This document shows, one piece after another, positions 33,970 through 44,116 of a DNA stretch of 64,000 bases. Below the pieces are notes generated by a model, which was not told where the DNA came from, did not search any database, and saw only the letters and a list, made by a program, of their open reading frames with translations. The stretch is from Crotalaria pallida (Eukaryota > Streptophyta > Magnoliopsida > Fabales > Fabaceae): the NCBI GenBank assembly GCA_037953625.1, contig CM075650.1, positions 117,907,706 to 117,971,705 of the forward strand, given 5' to 3'. Position 1 is the stretch's first letter; each line of letters starts with the position of its first letter. Both the position numbers and the translations under genes were made by a program.

Positions 33970-35332
33970 TGATTTGGGTCTAATATATGATGTTTTTAAG
34001 CATTAATTAACTCCCTTTTACTATGGTTTTGGTTTGTTTCTTAAGTAAATATTAGGATTTTATTATGTTTTTAGGAAGTTTAGGTAATTTAGAATCCTTG
34101 AACGTTTTGATCCGTTTTCGATTTGATTTCAGGAATTTGAAGCTTAATTTGATGATTTATGCTTTGGAATGGAAAGGAGCTTTGAAGACCATGAGAATGG
34201 AGCTGGAATGGAGGAAAAATGTTGTTCTTCAATGTTGCCCACGAAAGGGGTTCAAATGTTAAGAGTTGGGGTGCAAAAAGTCAGAAAACAATTAAGAAAA
34301 ATTCAGTCAGTTCAGGGACTCACACGCCCAGGCGTGAGAAATGTCACGCCTAGGCGCGCAAGCCACGTAAAGAAGAAGGAGCCATGAATTTGGTCCCACG
34401 CCTAGGCGTGGGAAGGCTGCGCGTGGACCTACGAATTGGGCTTATCTATTTTGTTTTTGAGAATTCTGATAGATTTAGTTTGATTCGTTTTAGGATTAGT
34501 CTTTTCTATATATTCTAGAACTTAGCATTAGGTTTAGCAGCTTTTAGAGAAAGAGGGAAATTACATATTTTGTACTTCATTAGAAGAGAGAGTTAGAGGT
34601 AATTCCTTATTTTCTATGATAGGGGAATCTTATTCTATTTCTTCTATTTATTCTTTTATAATGTGTAACTAAAACCCTTTTGTAGTTAGGAACATGATGG
34701 ATTTGTATGGATAAGTTTATATAATTTATGAATAAATGTTTTTCATTCAAAATCTATTGTTTGGTTGTGTTTTAATTCCAATTCATGAAAGTAGCTAATT
34801 TATGTTTTGTTTTGGATCTCTAATTCAACAAGAGACATCTGAGAGTTAGAATAGACCGTTCAATCAAACATTATAACCACCTAGTGTGTAGACATATAGC
34901 TAGGGCTTATATGACTTTAATGTTCCAGTGTTCTTAATTAATGGTTATTCGTATGTCAAACTCACTTAAGACATTAAGGGTTCTCATATCGAATAAGAAA
35001 CATAAATTCGCATAGACATATTACCTCTGGGATGTCATGGATTTAATAAAAAAACAGAGATTCATAATTAGTAAAAACAGGTCTTGCAATGAAACTGAGT
35101 TCCTAACGTCTTTCTCTATCTATCTCACAAACCTTATTTTTAATTGATTTATTTTTAATAGGTTTGTTTATATTATTTTAAATAATTTATAATAAAAACA
35201 TATAAGTTTCTCTTTTAATTACACCTTTGGTGAGAATTATTTGGAAACAACTCACAATCCCCGAGTAGAACGATAATTTATTTTTATTATATTACTTGTG
35301 ATCTAGTATACTTGCTAGTATCAATACCAACA
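33970..35332 (+). mobile_element. 3' LTR of the Athila-like element (1363 bp)
   Basis: This is the partner of 21731-23092, visibly more diverged from it than the two LTRs of the gag-only element are from each other. It keeps the perfect palindrome TCCCACGCCTAGGCGTGGGA (34394-34413) and the TATA-like TCTATATATTC (34505). It is followed by the TSD TTGCC. Confidence 0.92.
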
Positions 35333-35679
35333 TTGCCTCTTGGCACGAGGCTATCAATACATGTTAATCTATTTGCGTTCATGTTTGTTATACATAATTT
35401 TTCTTTATTATGTGTTTGTAGGATTGAAAAAAAAATAATCAATAACAAAGCTACATGGTCTTTGATTCTTTTTTTATAGGAGAAATTTATTCTAAAAGAA
35501 GAAGGAAGTATGTTAAAACGAGAATAAAGATATCAATTACATAGAAAACCATAATACAAGTATGTTTAGACGAAGGCCTCCTCTCATATGATCATATTTC
35601 TTCTTTAAAAAAACAAATACCAACTATTCATGTCTTGTGTAAAGTTACTAGAAGGGAGCCTTAGATTCTTGCTTTTCAG

Positions 35680-36100
35680 TTACAGCAAGAATAAACAATT
35701 CTATGATAAAGTTATTATTTGGATTGATTTCAATCATGCTAGGACATTACAACCAAGTAATAAGCATTTTATCAAATACTACATAGGCAACACAAACAAG
35801 ACAAGGTAAAGAGGCATCATCATTCACTTAGCTAGACAAACATATCTTAAACAAAAATCTTTAAGGTTGCAATCCAAGGACAAGGAATATCAATTTGAGA
35901 ATATTCAGTTTAGAAAAAAAAAACGACTTACCAGTGGTGCTATGGGGAAGAGGGCGATGTTATAGTAGGGGTGTGGGGAGCTGGCCGGGGACGATGGCGA
36001 TGGTGATGGGAGGCGCGACGGCGGTGGCGTGTGGTGTGAGGATACGATGGTGTGGAGGTTGGGGATGACGACGGTGGTGTAAAGGAGGGGCCGACGGCGA
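35680..36100 (-). repeat. Right terminal inverted repeat with 5' exon and splice donor
   Basis: Read on the minus strand, a CG-rich exon-like segment ends at 35932 with CACCACTG followed by GTAAGTCG, a strong splice donor, then the AATATTCTCAAATTGAT block shared with the left TIR. It probably supplies promoter and first exon for the transposase, whose ATG is now 15.3 kb away because of insertions in the intron (inference). Confidence 0.6.
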
Positions 36101-36436
36101 CAGCATACACGAAGAAGGGGTTGACGATGGCAAAGAGGAGAGAGGAAGGAGAAGAAAGGAGAGAGGAGGGAAGAAAAAAGAGAATGAGAAAAGGATCGAT
36201 CGATCCTTCAAGGTGCGGAGGGGGAGAGATTTTCATTTTATTTTTTATTTTATTTTATTTTATTGAGAATAATCAAATTACAAAAACACGCTTTAAAAAA
36301 TTAGCCATCCAAGTTAAGAGATGAGTGGTAATTTTGTCCAAATATTTTAGGTGGACATTGCTAAAGTCCTCCAACTAAAATTAGGGTTGGAGGAAGTTAG
36401 CAATTCCATATATATATGTATATACATATATTATAT

Positions 36437-36692
36437 ACTCTCTCTATCCCTAAATATAAGACCATCTTGAGATTTTTATTTTGTACATATTCATAAGATC
36501 ATATACTAATGTTCAATCACAATTAATTACTTCTTTCCACGACTACCCTTATTTAATTAAGATTTTTAAATATAAACAATTAAATATATATCAAATATTC
36601 ACATTTTCAATACCGTTAACTAAATTAACTAACTTTCTTAATAAAAATAAAATCTACTAAAAGGTGGGTTTTATACATAAGGACGGGAGAGT
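36437..36692. mobile_element. Stowaway-type MITE
   Basis: The ends read CTCTCTCTATCCCTAAATATAA and ATACATAAGGACGGGAGAGT, inverted to each other and flanked by TA. It is the same family as 14815-15087 (shared internal TTCAAT.ACAATTAATTACTT). Non-coding, 256 bp. Confidence 0.82.
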
Positions 36693-37151
36693 ATATATTA
36701 AAAATTACAATTACTTCACCAAAAATTGGAATATTAAAAAAAATACGAATTTCATTTTGATTTAATCGACCTTTAAGGTAATGCACATAAATTAAAATAA
36801 TTATTGATTTGTGCGTTTAATATAGAATTATATATTTTGACTATTTTACCCCTTAACAATTCATACTCATCATTTAATGTGATAATAATAATGCTAAGAT
36901 GAGAGTCATGATAAATAGACCTACAAAATTAATCTACATCAAGTTTACACCATAAGAAAATAATATATGTCATTTGTTAACCAATCAATAATAAGCAAGT
37001 GACACATATCACTTTCTTTGTGATATAGGTTATTTGTAGGTATATCAATTATTTTTCCTAAGATAATAGTAATTAAGGGTAACCATAGGAAACATTAGTG
37101 AATGAACTTTTTTAATTTACTAAAATTGTGAACAATATAATAATATTTTTA

Positions 37152-37371
37152 GGCTTATTTATGGTTTTAGTCTCTGAAGATTGAGAGTGTTTTGAATTTG
37201 GTTCCTGAAAGTTTTTTTGGTCACGTCAGTTGTTAAAGGATATTTCCTAACAGTAAGGGCTAAAACCAAATTGTCAAAACAATTAAGGATGAGTCAAGGT
37301 CAAAAAAACTTACAGGAACCAATAAAATCAAAACACTTCAAACTTTCAGGGACTAAAAACATAAATAAGCC
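37152..37371. mobile_element. Short Mutator-type MITE (GGCTTATTTATGG)
   Basis: At 220 bp this is an internally shortened relative of the element at 15738: GGCTTATTTATGGTTTTAGT at the left, its inverse ACATAAATAAGCC at the right. TSD not clear. Confidence 0.75.
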
Positions 37372-37587
37372 TTTATTTTATATTATCAATGATACTGTTT
37401 CTATGCCATCAAAATTTGGATGGTAGAATAACAATATTAAGGAGCATGTCTGTTTTTCGTAAAATTGAGGTTATGTCATTATCATGTATATTTTTTGTGA
37501 TCAAATTGAATGACTTGTCTTTCAAGTATTAATTTTTTAGTAGGTTATTGTGTTACCATCCAAATTTTTAATGTATAATAAAAATAT

Positions 37588-38117
37588 GGCTTATTTAACA
37601 TTTTAGTCCCTGAGCTTAGGTATTTTTTTGGAATTGATTCTTAAACTTTTTTTCGATGCTTTAGATCCCTGAACTTTGTTTAATTTTTGGAAATGCTTCT
37701 TTCGTCACTTAAGTGATGATATAGCCAACGACATGTCACCTCACTTTCACAATATCAACGTGTGACGTGTTATGTAGAGCCACGAGACACTACATGATTT
37801 TATTTTATGAAAAAAATAATTTATTTTAAAATTTATTAAAAGATTTGATTTTCTTTAAAGAATACAATTTTTAATTATTTTTAATATATTGGAATTTTTT
37901 TTAATTTATAAAAATTCACGTGACATCATCTGGCTCGTTACCTATCAATGTGGCGAAGGTGACGTGGCATATCCTCGATCATATCATCACTTAAATGATG
38001 AAAGAACCATTTCCAAAATTTGATAAAAGTTTAGGGACTCAAAGCATCGAAAAAAAAAGTTTAAAGACCAATTCCAAAAGAGCACCTAAGTTCAGGGACT
38101 AAAAACTTAAATAAGCC
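37588..38117 (+). mobile_element. Mutator-type MITE, first of an inverted pair
   Basis: GGCTTATTTAACATTTTAGT and ACTTAAATAAGCC form the ends. The arms pair over more than 150 bp around an AT-rich centre. Its left half corresponds to the reverse complement of the right half of the next element. Confidence 0.8.
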
Positions 38118-38145
38118 TAAGCCTAAAATAAATAAATAAATAAAA

Positions 38146-38676
38146 GGCTTATTTATGTTTTTTATTTCTGAACTTAGGTGCTTTTTTCAAATTTGTCCTT
38201 AAACTTTTTTTTCAATGTTTTAAGTTCCTAAACTTTACTCAAATTTTGGAAATGGTCCTTTCATCATTTAAGTGGTGATATGACTGAGGAAATGTCTCAT
38301 CACCTTCGCCACATCGATAAGTAACGTGCCACATGATGCCACGTGAATTTTTTAAATTAAAAAAAAAGTCAAAATTATTAAAAATAAATAAAAATTGTAT
38401 TTTTTTTAAAATAAAATTGAATATTTTAATAAATTATAAAAAAAATTATTTTTTTAATAAAAAAATCATGTAGTGTCCCTTCGCTGAACATAACACGTCA
38501 CTCGCCCATATTGTGAAACTGACGTGACATGTCGTCGGCTATATCATCACTTAAGTGACGAAAGGACCATTTTTAAAAATTAAACAAAGTTCAAGAACCC
38601 AAAACATTGAAAAAAAGTTTAAGGATCAATTCAAAAAAAGTACCTAAATTCAGGGACTAAAACCTTAAAAAAGTTT
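38146..38676 (-). mobile_element. Mutator-type MITE, second of an inverted pair
   Basis: It starts GGCTTATTTATGTTTTTTAT; the right end is decayed. Its right-half segment ATCATGTAGTGTC...AACATAACACGTCAC is the inverse of 37740-37800, so this copy is in opposite orientation to its neighbour, 28 bp away. Confidence 0.75.
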
Positions 38677-38679
38677 GAA

Positions 38680-40536
38680 TAAAATGCTAAACCGAAAATT
38701 AAAGGGAAACGAGGAGAGTACTTGAAATTACCACGTGTCAATCATCTTGTGTGTGTCAGGAGGAAGGAGTTGAGTGAGTTGAGAGTGTAAGACTCTATGA
38801 GTGAGCAAAAGACCACAGTCACAGCTGATGAAGCCATGACTGAGACTGATGAAAATGGGAATGTGAATGTGAATACTACTCTTTTCTTTTTCTCTATCAT
38901 TCTTTTCAAGGATTGGCACTTCAGCAGGTTTCATCCACTATTCATTCTTTTCTCTAACCTTGATGGCTTCACTCTGGTACTTGTTTTCTGCCCTGCTGCT
39001 ACTTAGCTTCGGTTATCCACAATGCATTTCTGTTTTTTTAGCGTGTCTGTGTTCACGAACCATGACGTCTTTTTATCCATGTAACCGACCCCACCTAATA
39101 AGACAAAATCTTAGTTGTGTAATTGTAGCTGACCCCACCTAATGAAACAAAGGCTAAGTTGTTTTCCTTTCGTCGTCATTGTTCATGAACCCCACTAGTA
39201 TATTCATGCTTCTCATGCTATTCATGTTTGACCCTTTTAAAATTTGAAAGGCTTAAATTTGAAAATATATTCATCATTGTTAAATACTTACAATTTTGAT
39301 TGTATTAGTGATTGTGTTCCCATTGGTTCCTTATATATGCATGCAACCGTTTTTGTTTGGAAGTGTGTTGCAAAAAAAATGTGAGTGCCACCAAGATGTA
39401 GTGTGTATATTAGGGGTGATCACAATTTCTTCAATGGATTTGGACTGAAATCAATGCTAGGAGGTTATGTTTATGGTAACTTTTATTTAATTTGGATTAA
39501 AAAGGTGAGCTTCTAATAAGCTTTCCTTATGTGCTTCTCATTCCGTTGAAAGCATTAATCATTTTCTATATATCTAGCAAACTCCTCCTTGGACTGATAG
39601 GAAATTGGTTTCATTTTTATATTAATTAAAAAGGGTTCCTCCCCTCTTCCTTTTTTGTACTTTTTCGTTGTGCTTCTACTCATTGAGCTTGGGCATTCGT
39701 GGAGAAAGCTGAATTGAAAATGCCTATGTGCCCAGAGGATATTCGTTCAAATAATGGACAGTTGTGCCCAAAGGAGAGTCATTCAATCAATTTGGAGTTG
39801 CGGACTATTTTGCCTAGGGTGATGAGTATTCATGGACGCCAGATGGCAGCGGAGTATGCGAATAGGCAGCAAGTTGGGGGGAACCCCTATGAGGATGGAG
39901 ATGATGGTGGACCGGAAGAAGAAAGCCCGATCCTTGATGATGGTTGAAGTGATCTTTTTCAAGTTTTTAAATTTGTGTGTCATAAAGTTGGTTAATAAGT
40001 TCTGATCCATCAATTTTATTGTGTATGACTACAGTGCATCTATCATGTTTAATGTATCTGGAAATTTGGTATTGTGTTTAGTAAATATGATCATATGGCA
40101 AAGCTTTAGTTTTAGCCTAGGACTGTCATGAGTTTCACATTGCCCTGGAAGGTTTCCAGTATCATGAAACCCTCCAAGCCCTCTCTTTTTCATTTTCACA
40201 AACTAATTTAGAGAGTTTTGGATGATTTCAAACATTCATATAAGGGAAAGGAAGCTTATTACTTAACCTCCCATTCTCTTCGCTTACCCTTCCCCTCGTA
40301 CCTCTCAATTCCCAAAGGTACCCTAAAGAGTAAAGAGCATAAGGGAAACCAGCTTTGTGGTTTTTCCTTCTTGTTGGTAGTTTGTGAGTTTGTGTATCTG
40401 TATCAGTATTTAGTACAGTTCATTTAATTTTCCTACTGCTCTTTTCTTTTGAGATGTGTTCCTTTTATGGTTTGAAAACTGAACTTATTGACAGAAGTAG
40501 CTTTGCTGACTCTGATACCTTTTAAACCACCCAGAA
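38680..40536. other. Low-repeat region upstream of the zinc-finger-like gene
   Basis: No transposon is recognised. Open frames at 38797-39006 and 39699-39947 (ending GGNPYEDGDDGGPEEESPILDDG) have no motif I can name. The second, acidic at its end, could be an exon or a gene remnant. Two near-repeats of CTGACCCCACCTAAT lie at 39087 and 39130. Part of 40140-40536 may be the 5' leader and intron of the next gene. Confidence 0.35.
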
Positions 40537-41939
40537 ATGGATTCAGTGTTCAATGAGAGTGATGAGGACGACGACGATGATTATGACGATGATGATACCC
40601 AATCTGTTGTCCGATGTTCTTGCTGTGATTTTGATATCGACCTTTCTGTGGTCCGCAGCTGTGTGGAACTGTTCCATTCTGACCTGGTACCTTTCTGAAA
40701 CTAAAAATTTTATTTTTAGCAGAAGTTATTGCTAACATGTTTACATTTTTGTTAGACATTGTTTCTTTATTCCTACTTACCTTGATTAATTGGTAAATTA
40801 TATAGCGACTGTGTTATATTCCCTGCTTAAATGCAATTTTATGTGAAACTGAACTTAAATCTGCTTGATATGGTGCACTGATATGAAACTGAAAGATAAT
40901 GATTAAGTGATTCAGCTACCATTATAGTTAAAAACCAAGGAAAAATGAACTAGGACAATTGTAAACATTTTACAGAAGTATTGAAGCTATAATTGAAATT
41001 TGAAATCTAACTAACTGCTTCGATGTTCCAATATCAGCTTTGTCCTGTGTGCGATGAGAAAATAGAGGACAAGACTATGAAAAAGCATTCAAGCACAACA
41101 CAGGTATTTGTTGCTAATCTTGAAGAAGTTGTGCTCTAAATGTAACCTAGATCACTTTTCACTTTAGGAGCACTAGACTAATGCTTAACTAAATTCAACA
41201 TACTTGCTGGCCAGGAAAATTCACTTTCCTCACCGTTTATCTGCAACAAGGCTACTGAAGATTCCAAAAAAAATGCCTCTGTGATTTCTAATGCAAAAAG
41301 GTATGATTTTTTTTTTCAATCTATATTTTGCAATGTTGGTAAGTTGGTATGAAGAAAAATATCAAGCTTGAGAAATGTATAGTTCAAAGTGCACAGCATT
41401 TAAAAGAACGTGCTTTTATAAACAATTTTGCCTTTGCAGTATTCGCTAGTTTCCTGTTCCAAGTAATGTTATTAATGTTGAAATATAACAAATTTCACTA
41501 GTGTAAACTAAACTCATAAGTAAATTACTCTATCTGAAGTTATTACCATTGTAAGTTGTAACTCATCCATTGTCATCATCAAAAAACAACGCCGCTTAAT
41601 ATATATGGAAATTGTATAGCTGATTCAATTATTTAAGTTTCCAAATTATTGTATTTTATAGCACATTTCTAAGTTATCATAGGGTCGACACTCTGCAAGA
41701 TATATATCACTTGGAGTTTATTCATTGGTTGATAATTGATGATCTGCATTTAACTTGAGATAGAAATAAGATTTTTGAAAAGTCTTTCATTAAAACCAAT
41801 GCTCAAATGTTGCTGGTTTTATATCTGCAGCCTTTGGATACATGCACCACCGGTAGGTGATGAGAAAGATCCAGAAGAGGATGACGGAAATCTAAGGGCG
41901 TCTTTCTTTCAGAAGCTGGTATTATCTACAATGTTGTAG
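40537..41939 (+). CDS. Small zinc-finger-like protein, four exons (Di19-like?)
   Basis: The proposed exons 40537-40686, 41038-41103, 41215-41300 and 41831-41939 all have GT-AG introns and keep one frame (136 residues). Exon 1 has an acidic run (residues 9-20) and CSCCDFDIDLSVV; exon 2 gives LCPVCDEKIEDKTMKKH, a C-x2-C...H finger. The spacing of CxxC - FDI - CPVC - MxxH is like the N-terminal fingers of drought-induced 19 (Di19) proteins, but the protein is shorter than typical Di19 (about 200 residues) and lacks its usual C-terminal domain. The function is therefore uncertain. The CAG before the ATG at 40537 may end a 5'-UTR intron. It could be a young, truncated duplicate. Confidence 0.5.
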
Positions 41940-44116
41940 GAAATGCGGGGTAGAATAGACATGCATAGTCATGCATTGCTAGCAGCAGCCTACATCTTTT
42001 AGCCTTGTTGCGGGCTCTTGGTTTTATTCTGGTGCAGGTGTTCAGGAATCAGGATATCACCTGATCTAACCATTGGATAATCATAATGTCAGAATTATGG
42101 ATTTGGTTGCCTCATTTAGAGGCTGAGTTATTGAACATTTGAACTATTGATTACATATTTTTCATCTATATAGAAATTTCTGTTTTAAAGTACTTTCATG
42201 TGATGATATGTCATGATTTACATATCTACAGGGTAGGTAATTAGTCATTGCTCTTTAAGAGATGATGCATTCCTGATTCCTCCAAGTTAAATGCTAGATA
42301 GGCTTTCTATCCTATTCGCTTGAGTTTATGAAAAAACCAAAGTAGAACCTGCGGTTGTACTTTTAAAATTGATTGATTGCATGTATGGATTCACGCTGGG
42401 GAGCTTCAAAATCACTCCAACGCAACTAGTTGTAGCTTTTGGTCATAATTATGTTCGAGGGAGGGGTATGCCAACGTGAAACCAAACATGCTATGATTCT
42501 ATAAGACAACATAATAGAAACTGAAAAGCAATCAAAAACTAACTTTTGTTTGAAAATTTAGTTAGGTTGTTTCCCCTATAGTAACATGAACACTTTTGAA
42601 GATAGCATGTTTTTTCCCTGTTTATTCAACCACGAAGTAATAGTAGTTCAAGCTAATGTTTTCTTTAGTTTAAACACAATTTTAAAATACCGAATGGAGT
42701 GAACCTGGGTATTAGATTTTACCCTTTTTTGCAACTGTAAAACCATTATCAAACCAGAAATCCATCAATTTTAGATTCTCACTTCCATTTAAAATAATTT
42801 CAGCTTGGTCTTCATTATATTAGCTTCACCAGACTTCTCTTTTCTCTTTTCTCTTTTCCCTTAGTTTTCGTTCATTGGAACGGCCTCCCTAGGTTTCTCT
42901 TTTGGTTGAATTAGCGTCTATCCTTCACAGTCATGATTGTACATTGCTTTTGTTCATTTGAAGTATTTAGTTCCATAGTTGATTATGTTTGAAAGGGAAA
43001 CAAATTTGCTAACAAAACATTGTGCCTCGAACAAGATTGCCTTAGTTGAGGATACACAAGGTTTAAACGAAAAAACAAACTATTGCGCAAACACTAATGA
43101 ATAATTGTATATCCAAGTCAAAAGACACGTGGCTTTCTTAAAAGAACTTGGGTAGATAGCTGTCAGCTTTGAGCTGCACAGCTAGGCATTGAGCTTTTAG
43201 TTTTTTTGCTTCCATTGGAGAAGCTAATCCTTCCAGAATTATCTGAAGCTCTTACATAATAGAGAGAGAAAAAAAAATTACATAAGCACCAAGAAGGACA
43301 AAATAACTAACTGACTAGGTTTATCTCCTACAATTTTATGTCATGAGCAGTATACTCGATAAACACTACAAGGAATAATCAATCTTATGTCGACGCTAGA
43401 GCTAGATAAGAACGTGATCGGGATTAAGGAGGCATTACTGCCCATAGCACACTGAAGCCCCTCTAATACATGTAACACATGTATTCACCATTTTTTTTAA
43501 AACATTTTTTGGTAAACTTACGATGTCCAGCAGCATAACTAAGTAACTAATTAGTTCGATGGTAACATGTCTTCACTTCTTAATTAAATATAGCATACAA
43601 GGTAGTAAGTTGATTGACATTGACTCATCGATACATTCTTCGGTAGAGACTACTACCACATGAAAGGAAGAGGCGTGGACATAACTGTCACCAGAAATTG
43701 AACACCATTACTTCTAGCTGCCCAGAGTCCGTAACAATAACCAAATGAATAAGGCGTGGAAATTGTTCTAACAGTTCGAATGACAGCAGATACCGAGAAA
43801 CACCAACTCTGGTATAGGGGAAAACTCTTCATCATTCAACATAAATCTTATCATGACAGGCAATTTAAGGAATCCAGCTCAAAAACTCGACAGATGCAAC
43901 AGTAAAAAGAAGGAAGTAACATCAAAGCATTTGAAAAATATTATCCAACTTGATTAAGCATCATTTCAAACCCTACAAAATATAAGAAATCGGATATGGT
44001 AGTTGTGTAAAATGAAGAGAAAAAAAAAATTAATTGCATTAAACCATAGCATGGAGCTTCTCCACATGTAAGAGTCTCATGTAGTTGAATGCCAAGGCAC
44101 ATATTCATACAAATCA
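41940..44116. other. Intergenic, nothing recognised
   Basis: There are about 2.2 kb between the two host genes. The left few hundred bases are presumably the 3' end of the zinc-finger-like transcript and the right few hundred the tufA 3' UTR (minus strand). I see no transposon, RNA gene or credible additional ORF. Confidence 0.5.

Larger units (their letters stand above)
21731..35332 (+). mobile_element. Athila-like Ty3/gypsy retrotransposon lacking RT and integrase, TSD TTGCC
   Basis: Two 1.36-kb LTRs (21731-23092 and 33970-35332) begin TGATTTGGGTC and end TATCAATACCAACA. TTGCC stands directly outside both ends (21726-21730, 35333-35337). A primer site TGGCGTCGTTGTCGGGGA, the tRNA-Asp-like type used by Athila, follows the 5' LTR. 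The internal part has Gag, protease and env-like regions in Athila order, but no reverse transcriptase, RNase H or integrase. Two solo LTRs (23752-26972 and 30091-31491) are nested inside. All its frames carry nonsense codons. Confidence 0.92.
20607..35356. mobile_element. Solo LTR (about 1.14 kb) interrupted by an Athila-like element, TSD ATACA
   Basis: Five-base repeats ATACA (20602-20606 and 35357-35361) flank a TG...CA element beginning TGATGAAGGGCAGCC and ending CACGAGGCTATCA. Once the nested Athila-like element is discounted about 1143 bp remain (20607-21730 plus 35333-35356, sharing one TTGCC), typical of a solo LTR. A TATA-like CTCTATAAATTG lies at 21225. A short frame at its left end (GPRDSCIIQFDPGPSKAQ) resembles a polyprotein tail but cannot be assigned. 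The insertion falls just upstream of the transposase start codon, probably in its 5' intron. Confidence 0.82.
16660..36240 (-). mobile_element. Mutator-like element (FAR1/Jittery-like) with long TIRs, heavily invaded
   Basis: The left stretch 16660-17160 and the reverse complement of about 36095-35680 align. Both have CCTCCTT.ACACCA.CG.(T)GTCA, then GCGCCTCCCATCACCA.CGCCAT, and further in AATATTCTCAA.TTGAT with a conserved CTTGTCC.TGGATTGCA block. They therefore form long terminal inverted repeats around the transposase (18150-20586). A solo LTR containing an Athila-like element occupies 20607-35356. Without the insertions the element would be about 4.8 kb. The exact outer termini and 9-bp TSD could not be fixed by eye, so both ends are approximate. 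Confidence 0.7.

Noticed and set aside
38797..39006. 69-residue frame as a first exon of the zinc-finger-like gene
   Set aside because: No splice sites joining it plausibly to 40537, and its second half is hydrophobic low-complexity sequence; left as unassigned.
43653..43835. 60-residue minus-strand frame downstream of tufA
   Set aside because: No motif, no splice or start context, probably within the tufA 3' flank.
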